Shown in pieces: positions 6,860 through 14,934 of a stretch of DNA of 19,127 bases; within the stretch, counting starts at the first letter, position 1; each line of letters begins with the position of its first letter. Position numbers and translations under genes: made by a program. Origin of the DNA: Acidimicrobiales bacterium (lineage in GTDB: Bacteria > Actinomycetota > Acidimicrobiia > Acidimicrobiales > RAAP-2); contig JADGOF010000008.1 of assembly GCA_017883105.1 (NCBI GenBank), positions 1 through 19,127 of the forward strand, read 5' to 3'. The notes under the pieces are model-generated. The model saw only the letters and a program-made list of their open reading frames with translations, ran no database searches and had not been told where the DNA came from.

Positions 6860-8091
6860 TGGAACGGACGTCCGAATCCAGGGTGGCCGACGGCTGTCGG
6901 GTCGCCTATCTCCTTCCCGACCCGGGTATCCCCGTCGGGGGAACCAAGGGCGCATCCGTCCACGTGGATGCCTTGTGCGGCGCGATGACCAGGCAAGGTG
7001 CGTCGATCACGCTCTACGCCGCGAAAGTGGTGGGTCCCTTGAGCGCCCGGGGTTCGGCGGCGGTCGACGTGGTACCCGTCGACGTCGGCAGGGTCAGGTC
7101 GGGACCCGGAGGCGATGCCACCAGGATTGAGGCATCTCGCCGCTTCTTCGATGTGGTGGGCCACGCTCTCGACGCAGACCGGCCCGACTGGATCCATGAG
7201 CGCCTCAGCCTCTTTGCCGGCTCCGGCACTGCAACAGCGACAGATCGAGCACTCCCCCGTGTCGTCGAGGTCAACGCGCCGGTTGCCGACGAGCGGCTGA
7301 CCCACTTCGCCCTGGAGCTCGTTGACGAGGCAAGGTCGGCCGAGTGCAAGGCCTTGCAGGGGGCCAGTGTGGTCGCCGTGTCGGGCCCACTTGCCGCCTG
7401 GGCCCTCGAACATGGGGCCTCTGACGCGACGGTAGTTCCGAACGGCGCTGACACCATGGCACTCGCCCCAGATCGGTGGATACACGGGCGCGCCGGGGTT
7501 CGGAGCGGGCTCGAATTCGGCGACCAACTGATCGTCGTCGGATTCGCCGGGAGCCTCAAACCCTGGCACGGGGTGGAGTTGCTCATCGCGGCGATCGGGG
7601 AGGCGAGCCGGAGCGCTGATCTCGGACTCCTCATCGTGGGCGACGGTCCACAACGGGAAGAGATCGAACGTTGTGTCCGCTCCCTTCCAAGGAGGGTGAA
7701 GGCTGTCCTCACCGGTGCCGTCCCCTCGCGGGAGGTGCCCCGATTCCTCGCCGCCATGGACATCGCGGCTGCACCGTATCTGCCGAGCGACCAGTTCTAC
7801 TTCTCACCGCTCAAGGTCGCAGAGGCCATGGCTTCCGCGCTTCCCGTCGTCGCGTCCGACTTCCCGCCGGTCCGGGAGCTGGTCGGCTCGACCGGCATGC
7901 TGGTAGAGCCTGGCGACCCCGGCGCGCTTCACCGGGCCATCCGGGAACTGGCGCTTGATCCTGCCGGACGGGCGCGCCTGGCCGAGGCCGGACGTGCTCG
8001 GGCTGTCGCTCGCTTGGACTGGATGGCGGTTGCCCGCCGGACCATCGAGGTCGTCCTCGGCGTACGCGATGAGCAGCCGGTGGGGCAATGA
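6859..8091 (+). CDS. Glycosyltransferase family 4 protein
   Basis: This is a second GT4 enzyme, of 410 residues. The N-terminal domain shows VAYLLPDPGIPVGGTKGASVH (from residue 15), the glycine-rich acceptor/donor loop of the family. VGFAGSLKPWHGVELLI is at about 227-243, GDGPQREEIE at 261-270, and the donor site motif FSPLKVAEAMASALPVVASD at about 315-334. It is clearly different from its neighbour and so probably forms another linkage. The start is a GTG overlapping the previous TAG by one base (TAGTG), with no separate ribosome site, which points to translational coupling. The C-terminus overlaps the ABC transporter start as ATGA at 8088-8091. Confidence 0.92.
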   Translation: MERTSESRVADGCRVAYLLPDPGIPVGGTKGASVHVDALCGAMTRQGASITLYAAKVVGPLSARGSAAVDVVPVDVGRVRSGPGGDATRIEASRRFFDVVGHALDADRPDWIHERLSLFAGSGTATATDRALPRVVEVNAPVADERLTHFALELVDEARSAECKALQGASVVAVSGPLAAWALEHGASDATVVPNGADTMALAPDRWIHGRAGVRSGLEFGDQLIVVGFAGSLKPWHGVELLIAAIGEASRSADLGLLIVGDGPQREEIERCVRSLPRRVKAVLTGAVPSREVPRFLAAMDIAAAPYLPSDQFYFSPLKVAEAMASALPVVASDFPPVRELVGSTGMLVEPGDPGALHRAIRELALDPAGRARLAEAGRARAVARLDWMAVARRTIEVVLGVRDEQPVGQ

Positions 8092-9926
8092 GACGATCGC
8101 CGGTGGCGCCTCCACATCATCGGATCTTCTTCCTGAATTGGGGTCTCGATCTGCGTGGCGTGAGGTTCGCCATCGCAGGTGGCGTCAGCTTCTCGGTCTT
8201 TCGGGCGATGCTCCTGTGGATCGCTCCCGTGCCCCTCAAAGTGATCTTCGACAGCGTGTTCGCAAGTCACCCACTACCCCCTGGCCTGTGGTGGATGCCT
8301 ACCAACCACACCGCGCGGCTCTACGTACTGGTGGGAGCCATGGTGGTGATCGCCGTCCTCCTGGGCCTTACCGCCTACGGTGCCGACGCCCTGCTTGCCG
8401 GAGCCGGTCAGCGCGTGGTCTTCGACCTGCGGACTCGACTCTTCCGTCACCTCGCGGCGCAGTCTGCTGCATTCCATCAGCGCCGGAGGTTGGGAGATCT
8501 CCTTTCGCGCCTCGGCGGCGACGTACAGGCAATGCAGAGTGTGGTGGTCAATGTCGTCCCGGTCGTCGTGGAGAACGCGCTGACCGTTGTCGGGATGCTG
8601 GTCATCATGTTGGTACTCCAGTGGCAGTTCAGCCTGTTGGCGATGAGCCTGCTACCCGTGCTCTGGATCGTCATGCGGCACTACATGAGATCCATCAAGA
8701 CCGCGCAGCGAGAAGCACGTCGCAACGAGGGCATGGCCACGGCCGCCGCTCAGCAGATACTCGTTGCACTACCGGTGGTGCAGGCCTTCGGTGCCGAGCA
8801 ACTCGAAGTCGACCGCTACGGAGTGCTGGCATCGCAGGGGTTGACGGCCAACCGGCGCGCCGTCCTCTTCCAGTCCCGGTTCACCCCTCTGGTCACCCTG
8901 CTGATGACGCTCTCCACCGCACTGGTCATGCTCTTCGGGGGTACCCAGGTGCTGAACGGACACCTCACCTCGGGTGACCTGCTGCTCTTTTCGGCGTACT
9001 TCGGCGGCATGTACACGCCGGCCCGCCAACTGGCGAAGCTGGCCGGCACGATCGGTGTGGGCCAGGCATCGGCCGAACGCGTGACCGAAATCCTCGCCAC
9101 CCACGAAGAAGTCCCGCGCCGAGCCGGTGCGCGCCGGTTGACCCGTCTCGAAGGCCGAATCGAGTTCGACCATGTCTCCTTCTCCCACCCCGGATCGGGT
9201 GTCGTGCTCGACGACATTCAGCTGGAGATCGCGGGCGGGCACTGCCAGGCTCTGGTCGGGTCCACAGGCGCAGGGAAGAGCACGCTGCTCCGGCTCGTCC
9301 CGCGGTTCATCGATCCAAGCGGCGGAGCTGTCCGGCTCGACGGCTTCGACATCCGTGATCTTGACCTTGACTGGTTGCGCCGCCACATCGCACTTGTTCC
9401 CCAGGAACTTGCACTCCTTCGCCCGACGGTCTGGGAGAACATCATCTACGGATCGAACTGGACATCGAAGTCCGACGCCGTCGCCGCGGCCCGAGCCGTC
9501 GGTGTGCACGACGTGCTTGACGGGTTGCGCAACGGATTCGACACCGACGTTGGTGAGGCCGGCTCGGGTCTCTCCGGAGGCCAGCGTCAGTGTGTGGCCG
9601 TCGCTCGGGCCATGGCACGCGACGCCAAGGTGCTCCTCCTCGACGAGCCGACAACAGGACTGGACGCCACGACCCAGTCGGTGGTCATCGACGCTCTGGA
9701 CCGCTTGAGCGAAGGCCGGACGACCCTCATCGTCAGCCATCAGCTCAATGCCGTCCACAATGCAGACCGGATCACGGTCTTGTCTCGGGGAAGGATGATC
9801 GAGCACGGGACCCATAGACAGCTGGTGAACGCGCGCACTGCCTACCGGGACCTGTACGTCGCGGCTGCACCGACCGGCGATGCCGGTCTCCCCATCCCTT
9901 CCGACTTCGCGGCGCCACGCGTCTGA
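8088..9926 (+). CDS. ABC transporter, fused permease and ATPase (MsbA/PglK-like exporter)
   Basis: This is a half-transporter of 612 residues that should work as a homodimer in the cytoplasmic membrane. The N-terminal membrane domain (about residues 25-320) has roughly six hydrophobic segments, including about 28-49, 75-105, 155-195 and 265-305. The ATPase domain has Walker A GSTGAGKST (391-399), Q-loop Gln439 (VPQE), signature LSGGQ (495-499), Walker B VLLLDEP (515-521) and the switch His551. The family exports lipids, lipid-linked sugars, peptides or drugs. Its place after three glycosyltransferases suggests flipping of a glycolipid or lipid-linked oligosaccharide. It starts at an ATG overlapping the previous stop. 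No Wzx, Wzy or Wzm/Wzt-type gene is nearby, so this is the only visible export route. Confidence 0.93.
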   Translation: MRRSPVAPPHHRIFFLNWGLDLRGVRFAIAGGVSFSVFRAMLLWIAPVPLKVIFDSVFASHPLPPGLWWMPTNHTARLYVLVGAMVVIAVLLGLTAYGADALLAGAGQRVVFDLRTRLFRHLAAQSAAFHQRRRLGDLLSRLGGDVQAMQSVVVNVVPVVVENALTVVGMLVIMLVLQWQFSLLAMSLLPVLWIVMRHYMRSIKTAQREARRNEGMATAAAQQILVALPVVQAFGAEQLEVDRYGVLASQGLTANRRAVLFQSRFTPLVTLLMTLSTALVMLFGGTQVLNGHLTSGDLLLFSAYFGGMYTPARQLAKLAGTIGVGQASAERVTEILATHEEVPRRAGARRLTRLEGRIEFDHVSFSHPGSGVVLDDIQLEIAGGHCQALVGSTGAGKSTLLRLVPRFIDPSGGAVRLDGFDIRDLDLDWLRRHIALVPQELALLRPTVWENIIYGSNWTSKSDAVAAARAVGVHDVLDGLRNGFDTDVGEAGSGLSGGQRQCVAVARAMARDAKVLLLDEPTTGLDATTQSVVIDALDRLSEGRTTLIVSHQLNAVHNADRITVLSRGRMIEHGTHRQLVNARTAYRDLYVAAAPTGDAGLPIPSDFAAPRV

Positions 9927-9973
9927 ACATGGGCGATCCATTCGAATCGAGAGGGCAACGAGAGGAGCACGTG

Positions 9974-11383
9974 ATGGTCAACGTTGCGACAGAGGGAGTG
10001 GGTGTCGCGGACGAAGGTGCCGTGGCAGAGCGCCGGGTGTGCGTCATCGGTGCCGGCTACGTGGGGCTGACAGCGGCGGCATGCCTTGCCCATCTGGGTC
10101 ACCGTGTGAGCTGTGTCGAGAGCGATCCGCATCGGCTCGCCATGATCCGTCGGCACGAGATGCCGATCTACGAACCGGGACTCGAGGAACTGGTTGCAAA
10201 GGGACGGGCGTCGGGACGTCTCGAGTTCTTCTCCGAGGTCGCTCCCGCGCTGGTGCAGGCCGAGGTAGCGCTGCTTTGTGTGGGGACGCCTCCTCGACCA
10301 AGTGGCGAACCGAACCTGAGTTATCTGGCTCAAGCAGCCCGACAGGTGGCGAAAGGCGCCGGTGGCGACATTGTCGTCGTGGTCAAGAGCACCGTGCCCC
10401 CTGGTTCGTGCGAGGCACTCGAGCTGGTGTGCGCCGAAGAGGCAGCACCGGGTGTGCGGATCCGGGTGGCATCCAGCCCGGAGTTCCTCCGCGAATCGCG
10501 AGCCATCGAGGACTTCCTGGCGCCGGATCGGGTCGTCGTCGGCGCCGAGCACGATGACGTCTCCGACCTGGTAGCAAGCCTGTACCCGCCGGCAAGCCCC
10601 GTGATCCGCTGCGACCGGAGGGGGGCGGAGCTCGTCAAGTATGCCTCCAACACCTTCCTCGCCATCAAGGTGTCCTTTGCCAACGAGGTTGCCCAGCTCT
10701 GCGACGCCCTCGGGACCGACGCCGACACCGTCCTCGCCGGCGTCGGAGCTGATCAACGGGTCGGACCGGCCTTCCTGCGACCGGGACCCGGCTACGGCGG
10801 ATCATGCCTGCCCAAGGACGTGGCCGGTTTCAGGGCCATCGGCGAGTCGGTCGGCACCCGAACGCTGTTGGCCGCAGCCGCAGAAGAGCAGAACGCCCAC
10901 GCCCGCGAGGTCATCGTCGGCAAGCTCGAGACGGCCCTTGGATCGCTCGTGGGCAGGAGCATCGCGGTCCTCGGTCTGGCCTTCAAGGACGGAACCGATG
11001 ACACGCGGGACTCTCCAGGGCTCCACATAGTTGAGCAGCTGGACAAGGCCGGAGCCACCGTGCGGGCCTACGATCCGCTGGTACATGCCGACTTGGCGCG
11101 TGGCAGACGGGTGGACAGCGTCGACCAGGCGGTCCGCGGGGCCGATGCGGTGGTGATCACCACGACCTCAGCGGAGTTCCGAGCCATCGATCCCTCGAAG
11201 CTGGCCATCGCCATGGAGGGCAATGTCGTCTTCGATGCGGCAGGAGTGACCGACATTCCGTCGTGGTCGGCAGCCGGTCTTACGGTGTACGGGGTGGGGC
11301 GAGGGACCCCGTTGGCGTTTCACCCGGTGGTGTGGACCCCACTCCGCTGGACCAACGCGACCCTTGTCCCATCGGGGGCGTAA
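9974..11383 (+). CDS. ugd: UDP-glucose 6-dehydrogenase
   Basis: Ugd oxidises UDP-glucose twice with NAD to UDP-glucuronate in the cytoplasm. The protein is 469 residues. The Rossmann motif VIGAGYVGL lies at 24-32, LCVGTPP at 101-107, VVKSTVPPG at 137-145 and SSPEFLRE at 167-174. The catalytic Cys278 is in GYGGSCLPKD, and the C-terminal UDP-binding domain has LGLAFKDGTDDTRDSP (333-348). The length is slightly above the usual 430-450 because of about 20 extra N-terminal residues. The ATG at 9974 is chosen for the strong AGAGGAG at 9961-9967; another in-frame ATG at 9929 lacks a site. Unlike the upstream genes it is separated by a 47-nt gap, so it has independent translation initiation. It closes the operon and supplies the substrate of the epimerase at 3307. 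Confidence 0.95.
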   Translation: MVNVATEGVGVADEGAVAERRVCVIGAGYVGLTAAACLAHLGHRVSCVESDPHRLAMIRRHEMPIYEPGLEELVAKGRASGRLEFFSEVAPALVQAEVALLCVGTPPRPSGEPNLSYLAQAARQVAKGAGGDIVVVVKSTVPPGSCEALELVCAEEAAPGVRIRVASSPEFLRESRAIEDFLAPDRVVVGAEHDDVSDLVASLYPPASPVIRCDRRGAELVKYASNTFLAIKVSFANEVAQLCDALGTDADTVLAGVGADQRVGPAFLRPGPGYGGSCLPKDVAGFRAIGESVGTRTLLAAAAEEQNAHAREVIVGKLETALGSLVGRSIAVLGLAFKDGTDDTRDSPGLHIVEQLDKAGATVRAYDPLVHADLARGRRVDSVDQAVRGADAVVITTTSAEFRAIDPSKLAIAMEGNVVFDAAGVTDIPSWSAAGLTVYGVGRGTPLAFHPVVWTPLRWTNATLVPSGA

Positions 11384-11443
11384 CCAACGGGTGCAGCTGC
11401 CAGCGTCGGGAACGCCGCAAGCTTCGGGCCGATCCGACGCGCG

Positions 11444-12178
11444 CTACTCCTCCGGCCTCGACGCCACCCCACTGAGCTCCTCGGTGCTCACCAGCCGTCC
11501 GTCCTCTGCGTTCAGCCAGATCAGCCAGGGAATCCGCCCCGGCGTAGGCCCGCCGCCCAGCGTGGACGTTCCGTCGTTACGGAGGTATCCGATCAGCACC
11601 CGCAGCACGTGTTCGTGGGTGACCACCAGGACACCCTTCCCCATGCGAAGGTCTCCCTCCACTTCGGACTTCCAGTAGGGAATCACCCGTTCGAGCACAT
11701 CGCTGCTCGCCTCTCCAGACGGGAGCAGGTGGCGGGGGACCTCCGAGTACCGAGGGTCGTGGCGAGGGTGACGGCTGTCGCTCTCCTGCATCGGGAGTGG
11801 ACGGACACCGAAGTCGTTCTTCCATGCCCGTACCGGCTCCCTGCCATGGTTCTGGATCATCTCGTCCCTGGTCATGCCTTGGAACGCCCCGGCATGACGC
11901 TCGTTCAGGTGCCAGGTCTCGCGAATGGCCTCGCGGGGAAGGCCGATCTCTTCGGCGATGATCTCGGCGGTCCGGCGCGCGCGGAGCAACACGCTGACGT
12001 GGGCCACATCGACGGTGATGCCGGCAGAGATCAGCGCACGTGCCGCCCGGAGCGAGTCGTCCACGCCCTCGGACGAGAGGTCGACGTCCTGCCAACCGGC
12101 GACACGCCCCTGGAGATTCGCCTGGCTCGTACCGTGCCTGAGCAGCACGAGGGGTCCCAGCAGTGGCCCGATCCTCAC
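11444..12178 (-). CDS. Divergent 2,3-bisphosphoglycerate-dependent phosphoglycerate mutase-like protein (histidine phosphatase superfamily)
   Basis: With the GTG at 12178 the protein has 244 residues, near the 250 of GpmA. It aligns by eye along the whole of GpmA: LVLLRHGTSQ with the catalytic His15, GWQDVDLSSEG (28-38), LNERHAGAFQG (91-101, with acid Glu93), RHPRHDPRYSE (136-146), VIPYW and the second histidine in THEHVLR (His188). Two conserved positions differ: the Tyr after NERH is Ala96, and the HGNS loop is HEHV. It may be a mutase, or a phosphatase on another substrate. The frame is open to an ATG at 12337, but the extra 53 residues are Arg/Pro/His-rich and look non-coding. The ribosome site at the GTG is weak, so the start is uncertain. 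It stands alone, convergent with ugd. Confidence 0.82.
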   Translation of the reverse strand: MRIGPLLGPLVLLRHGTSQANLQGRVAGWQDVDLSSEGVDDSLRAARALISAGITVDVAHVSVLLRARRTAEIIAEEIGLPREAIRETWHLNERHAGAFQGMTRDEMIQNHGREPVRAWKNDFGVRPLPMQESDSRHPRHDPRYSEVPRHLLPSGEASSDVLERVIPYWKSEVEGDLRMGKGVLVVTHEHVLRVLIGYLRNDGTSTLGGGPTPGRIPWLIWLNAEDGRLVSTEELSGVASRPEE

Positions 12179-12335
12179 CTGGTCGTCCCGACCCTCTCCA
12201 TCCGTCCGCCCTGCGTCCGCTCGCCACGCTCGCTCGGACGGAGCGCCTGCGACCACGGGGTGACGCCACGGGCGATGGCGCCCTGACACCTGTGGACACC
12301 GTACGTGCGGCAAGCGATGCCATTCACCAACGTCC

Positions 12336-12363
12336 ATCGTAGGCGCGTCGGCTACCCCGTCAT
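12336..12363 (-). promoter_or_regulatory. Candidate promoter for the phosphoglycerate mutase-like gene
   Basis: On the minus strand ATGACG (12363-12358), a 16-nt spacer and TACGAT (12341-12336) resemble a housekeeping promoter. It would give a leader of about 150 nt to the GTG at 12178 and overlaps the alternative ATG at 12337, which would then be untranslatable. The rest of 12179-12466 holds nothing I recognise. This is a consensus match only. Confidence 0.2.
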
Positions 12364-12466
12364 GTCTGCGGCACTGCTGGCACCAGGGACGGAAGGCCGG
12401 CGAACCTGTCGAAGGCGTCGGGCGGTATCGGCATCTAGTTCCGGGCGTTCATCCCATCCGAGGCAG

Positions 12467-12874
12467 TCAGGCGGCCATGCCCACAACAGGCTTGTTGAGG
12501 GCCATCGAGCCAGCCGAACCGGAGAAGATCGCGTCCCCGTAGGCGAAGACGCCGCCGTCAGCGGCCACCAGCCAGTAGCCGCCCCCGTCGGGTGTCGAGG
12601 AGATGCCCACGATCGGCTTGGCGAGTGCGGTGCCGCCACCGGAACCGAAGAAGCCGGCATCGCCGTAGGCGAAGACGCCCCCGTCGGCGACCACTAAGCG
12701 GTAGCCAGGCCCTGTGCTCGGTGTCGGAGCCGGCACGCCGACAGACTCGGCGAGTGTCTGCTCGTCCGCCCCGGTTCCCGGGTAGGCGTGTCCCGTGGCG
12801 ATGCAGTAGGGCCCAGGCACACAGGACACGCACCGAGCAGGTGTGGTGAGCAGGTCGCGGGCTGCCGCACTCAC
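12467..12874 (-). CDS. 5'-truncated surface protein fragment with DGGVFAYGDA-type repeats
   Basis: From the first start codon (GTG, 12874) this encodes 135 residues. The N-terminal part has a Cys pair (CVSCVPGPYCIATGHAYPG, residues 15-33) followed by QTLAES. This resembles one unit of the 'VPSP...SCVS...CxAVG...' repeat proteins of actinobacteria. Residues 57-98 and 99-135 are two copies of a roughly 40-residue repeat (GYWLVAADGGVFAYGD, then a glycine-rich stretch, then KPVVGMAA) that usually occurs in long secreted proteins, probably as beta-propeller-like blades. The frame stays open upstream to 12997, and its reading AVPSWSPSAGPS fits the same repeat family although no start codon precedes it. 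The gene therefore seems to have lost its 5' end and signal peptide. It may be unexpressed. The stop falls exactly at a repeat unit boundary. Confidence 0.6.
   Translation of the reverse strand: MSAAARDLLTTPARCVSCVPGPYCIATGHAYPGTGADEQTLAESVGVPAPTPSTGPGYRLVVADGGVFAYGDAGFFGSGGGTALAKPIVGISSTPDGGGYWLVAADGGVFAYGDAIFSGSAGSMALNKPVVGMAA
12470..12706 (-). repeat. Two tandem ~115-125 bp coding repeats
   Basis: The two protein repeats (12581-12706 and 12470-12580) are also similar at DNA level; both contain GGCGTCTTCGCCTACGG. They are diverged copies, so this is an old internal duplication. Confidence 0.7.
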
Positions 12875-13024
12875 CGAGGGCCCGGCCGATGGGGACCATG
12901 AAGGAACAGCTGGGCGCGGTGGACCAGCCGCCCAGGTCCCCGACCCCGGTCCGACCCGCGAGTCGGTGGCAATATGCGAACAGACAAGTGCAGCTCCCTA
13001 CCTCTAGTCAAAGGACATCGCCAC

Positions 13025-14116
13025 ATGAGCTATCGAGTGATCCAGTGGGCGACCGGGGGCGTGGGTCGTGCCGCCATCGAGGGGGTGCTCGACCATCCCG
13101 ACCTCGAGTTGGCCGGGGCGTGGGTCCACAGCCCGGCCAAGGAGGGGGTCGACCTGGGCACGCTGGTGGGCCGTGAACCGGTCGGAGTGACGGCCACCGG
13201 TGATGTGGATGGGTTGCTGGCGACCGAAGCCGACTGCGTTCTGTACAGCCCGTTCATGGCCGACCCCGAGGTGGTGGCCGCCATCCTCCGGTCGGGCAAG
13301 AACGTGGTGACCCCACTGGGGTGGTTCTACCCACCGGCCCAGGAGCGTGAGCGATTCGACTCGGTGGCCAGGCAGGCCGGGGTCACCTTGCACGGCACCG
13401 GCATCCACCCCGGCGGCATCACCGAGCGGTTCCCACTCATGATCTCGGCCCTGTCGGGTTCGATCACCCATGTGCGCGCCGAAGAGTTCTCGGACATCCG
13501 CACCTACGGTGCCCCCGACGTGGTGCGCGACTGGATGCTCTTCGGCAAGACTCCCGAAGAGGCCCGCACCAGCATCATGGCCGACGCCCTCGGCGCCGGC
13601 TTCCGTCAATCGGTCCTGATGGTGGCCGACGAGCTGGGTTTCGCCATCGAGCCCCAACTGCGCATCACCCACGAGATGGCGGTGGCGACCGCACCGATCG
13701 ATTCGCCCATCGGGCCAATCCAGCCGGGGACCGTGGCCGCCCAACGGTTCAGATGGGAGGCCCTGGTGGGCGATGAACCGGTGGTCACCGCCGCTGTCAA
13801 CTGGCTCATGGGGGACGACCACCTCGAGCCGGGCTGGAAGTTCGGTCCCGAGGGCGAGCGTTTCGAGGTCGAGGTCACCGGTGATCCGAGCTGCCTCACC
13901 ACGTTCAAGAAACTGCACCCCGAGTCGATCGAAGCGGGACTGGCTCGCAACCCGGGGGTTGTGGCCACCGCCATGCACTGCGTGAACGCGATCCCCTACG
14001 TGTGCTCAGCCCAACCCGGCCTGCTCACCTATCTGGACCTGCCCCTGGTGGCCGGCCGGGCCTCCCTCGACCTGCACCGACGTGGGCGCGGGACCGTCGG
14101 AGAAGGTGGGCGATGA
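13025..14116 (+). CDS. NAD(P)-dependent dehydrogenase of the DapB-like/amine dehydrogenase family
   Basis: This is a cytoplasmic oxidoreductase of 363 residues. The N-terminus YRVIQWATGGVGRAAIEGVL (residues 3-22) is a Rossmann nucleotide-binding fold with GGVG at 11-14, like dihydrodipicolinate reductase and 2,4-diaminopentanoate dehydrogenase relatives. HGTGIHPGGITERFP (near residues 137-151) is the conserved central stretch of this 'NAD(P)H-dependent amine dehydrogenase' group. True substrates are mostly unknown; lysine biosynthesis is unlikely at this length and in this context. The ATG at 13025 has AAAGGA about 10 nt upstream and starts the family-typical MSYRVIQW; the ATG at 12974 would add 17 unmatched residues. 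It overlaps the SDR gene as ATGA at 14113-14116, forming a three-gene operon. Confidence 0.85.
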   Translation: MSYRVIQWATGGVGRAAIEGVLDHPDLELAGAWVHSPAKEGVDLGTLVGREPVGVTATGDVDGLLATEADCVLYSPFMADPEVVAAILRSGKNVVTPLGWFYPPAQERERFDSVARQAGVTLHGTGIHPGGITERFPLMISALSGSITHVRAEEFSDIRTYGAPDVVRDWMLFGKTPEEARTSIMADALGAGFRQSVLMVADELGFAIEPQLRITHEMAVATAPIDSPIGPIQPGTVAAQRFRWEALVGDEPVVTAAVNWLMGDDHLEPGWKFGPEGERFEVEVTGDPSCLTTFKKLHPESIEAGLARNPGVVATAMHCVNAIPYVCSAQPGLLTYLDLPLVAGRASLDLHRRGRGTVGEGGR

Positions 14117-14934
14117 TCCTCGACCGGTTCGGCATCGAGGGCCGGGTCGCCATCGTCACCGGAGCCGGACTGGGTATCGGACGGGGCATCGCCATCGGGT
14201 TGGCCGAGGCTGGCGCCGACGTGGCGCTTGCCGCTCGCACCGAGTCGGACCTCGACGAGGTTGCCGGCCAGATCCGCGCACGCGGCCGACGGTCGCTGGT
14301 GGTTCCCACCGACGTCACCGTATCGTCCGACAGCGAACACCTCGTCGCGCGGACGGTCGAGGAGTTCGGCCGCCTCGACATCCTCGTCAACAATGCCGGA
14401 GGGGCGATGCCCCGGGCCGCGATGGACACCAGCGAAGGGTTCATGGCCCGCACCTTCGCCTTCAATGTCACAGCGCCGTTGACCCTGACCAAGCTGGCCG
14501 CCCGCCAGATGGTGGACACGGTCGGCCGTGGGGCTGTGGTCAACATCTCGTCGCGCTCAGCCAGCATGACCCAGACGATGTTCGTGGCCTACGGCTCGGC
14601 CAAGGCGGCCCTCGACCGCATGACCCGCAACATCGCCCCCGAACTGGCCCCGCGGGTGCGGGTCAACGCGATCGACGTCGGGGGTGTGGCCACCCGATCG
14701 CTGGAGTTCGTTCTCACCGACGACGAGTTGCGCAGGCAGTTCCTCGACGGAACACCGATGCACCGGCCCGGGGAACCCGAGGATGTGGCATGCGCCGTCC
14801 TCTACCTCGTGTCGGACGCGTCCTCGTGGGTCACGGGCAAGGTCTTCGAGGTCGATGGGGGGGCAGAGTCACCCGCCATCGTGGTCCCGACCCCGGGCCT
14901 CGAGCCCACCCCAACCGGCGGAACCGCGCCGTGA
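14113..14934 (+). CDS. Short-chain dehydrogenase/reductase (classical SDR)
   Basis: This is a classical SDR of 273 residues that oxidises or reduces a hydroxyl/keto group with NAD(P). The cofactor motif TGAGLGIG is at 16-23 and NNAGG at 93-97. The catalytic Ser is at 146-147 in NISSRSAS, with Tyr160 and Lys164 in AYGSAK. EVDGGAESP marks the usual family end, followed by about 18 extra Pro/Thr-rich residues. It looks closest to FabG or 7-alpha-hydroxysteroid dehydrogenase-like enzymes used in lipid, steroid or terpenoid catabolism, but the substrate is not determined. The start at 14113 overlaps the upstream stop (ATGA), and the stop overlaps the next gene's GTG (GTGA). The three proteins are therefore probably made together. 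Confidence 0.92.
   Translation: MILDRFGIEGRVAIVTGAGLGIGRGIAIGLAEAGADVALAARTESDLDEVAGQIRARGRRSLVVPTDVTVSSDSEHLVARTVEEFGRLDILVNNAGGAMPRAAMDTSEGFMARTFAFNVTAPLTLTKLAARQMVDTVGRGAVVNISSRSASMTQTMFVAYGSAKAALDRMTRNIAPELAPRVRVNAIDVGGVATRSLEFVLTDDELRRQFLDGTPMHRPGEPEDVACAVLYLVSDASSWVTGKVFEVDGGAESPAIVVPTPGLEPTPTGGTAP

Noticed and set aside
8769..9941. Long minus-strand open frame of 390 codons
   Set aside because: It is antisense to the ABC transporter ATPase domain, with no recognisable domain of its own.
11609..12286. Plus-strand open frame of 225 codons
   Set aside because: It is antisense to the phosphoglycerate mutase-like gene, whose motifs are on the minus strand.
12407..12432. Second TGTCGA as an ECF42 promoter
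   Set aside because: The sequence 16 nt downstream is CGGC rather than CG[A/T]C, and no plus-strand gene follows in range.
14082..14930. Plus-strand frame fused in front of the VOC protein
   Set aside because: It is the shifted frame of the SDR gene, Arg/Pro/Gly-rich, and the VOC fold starts after 14931.
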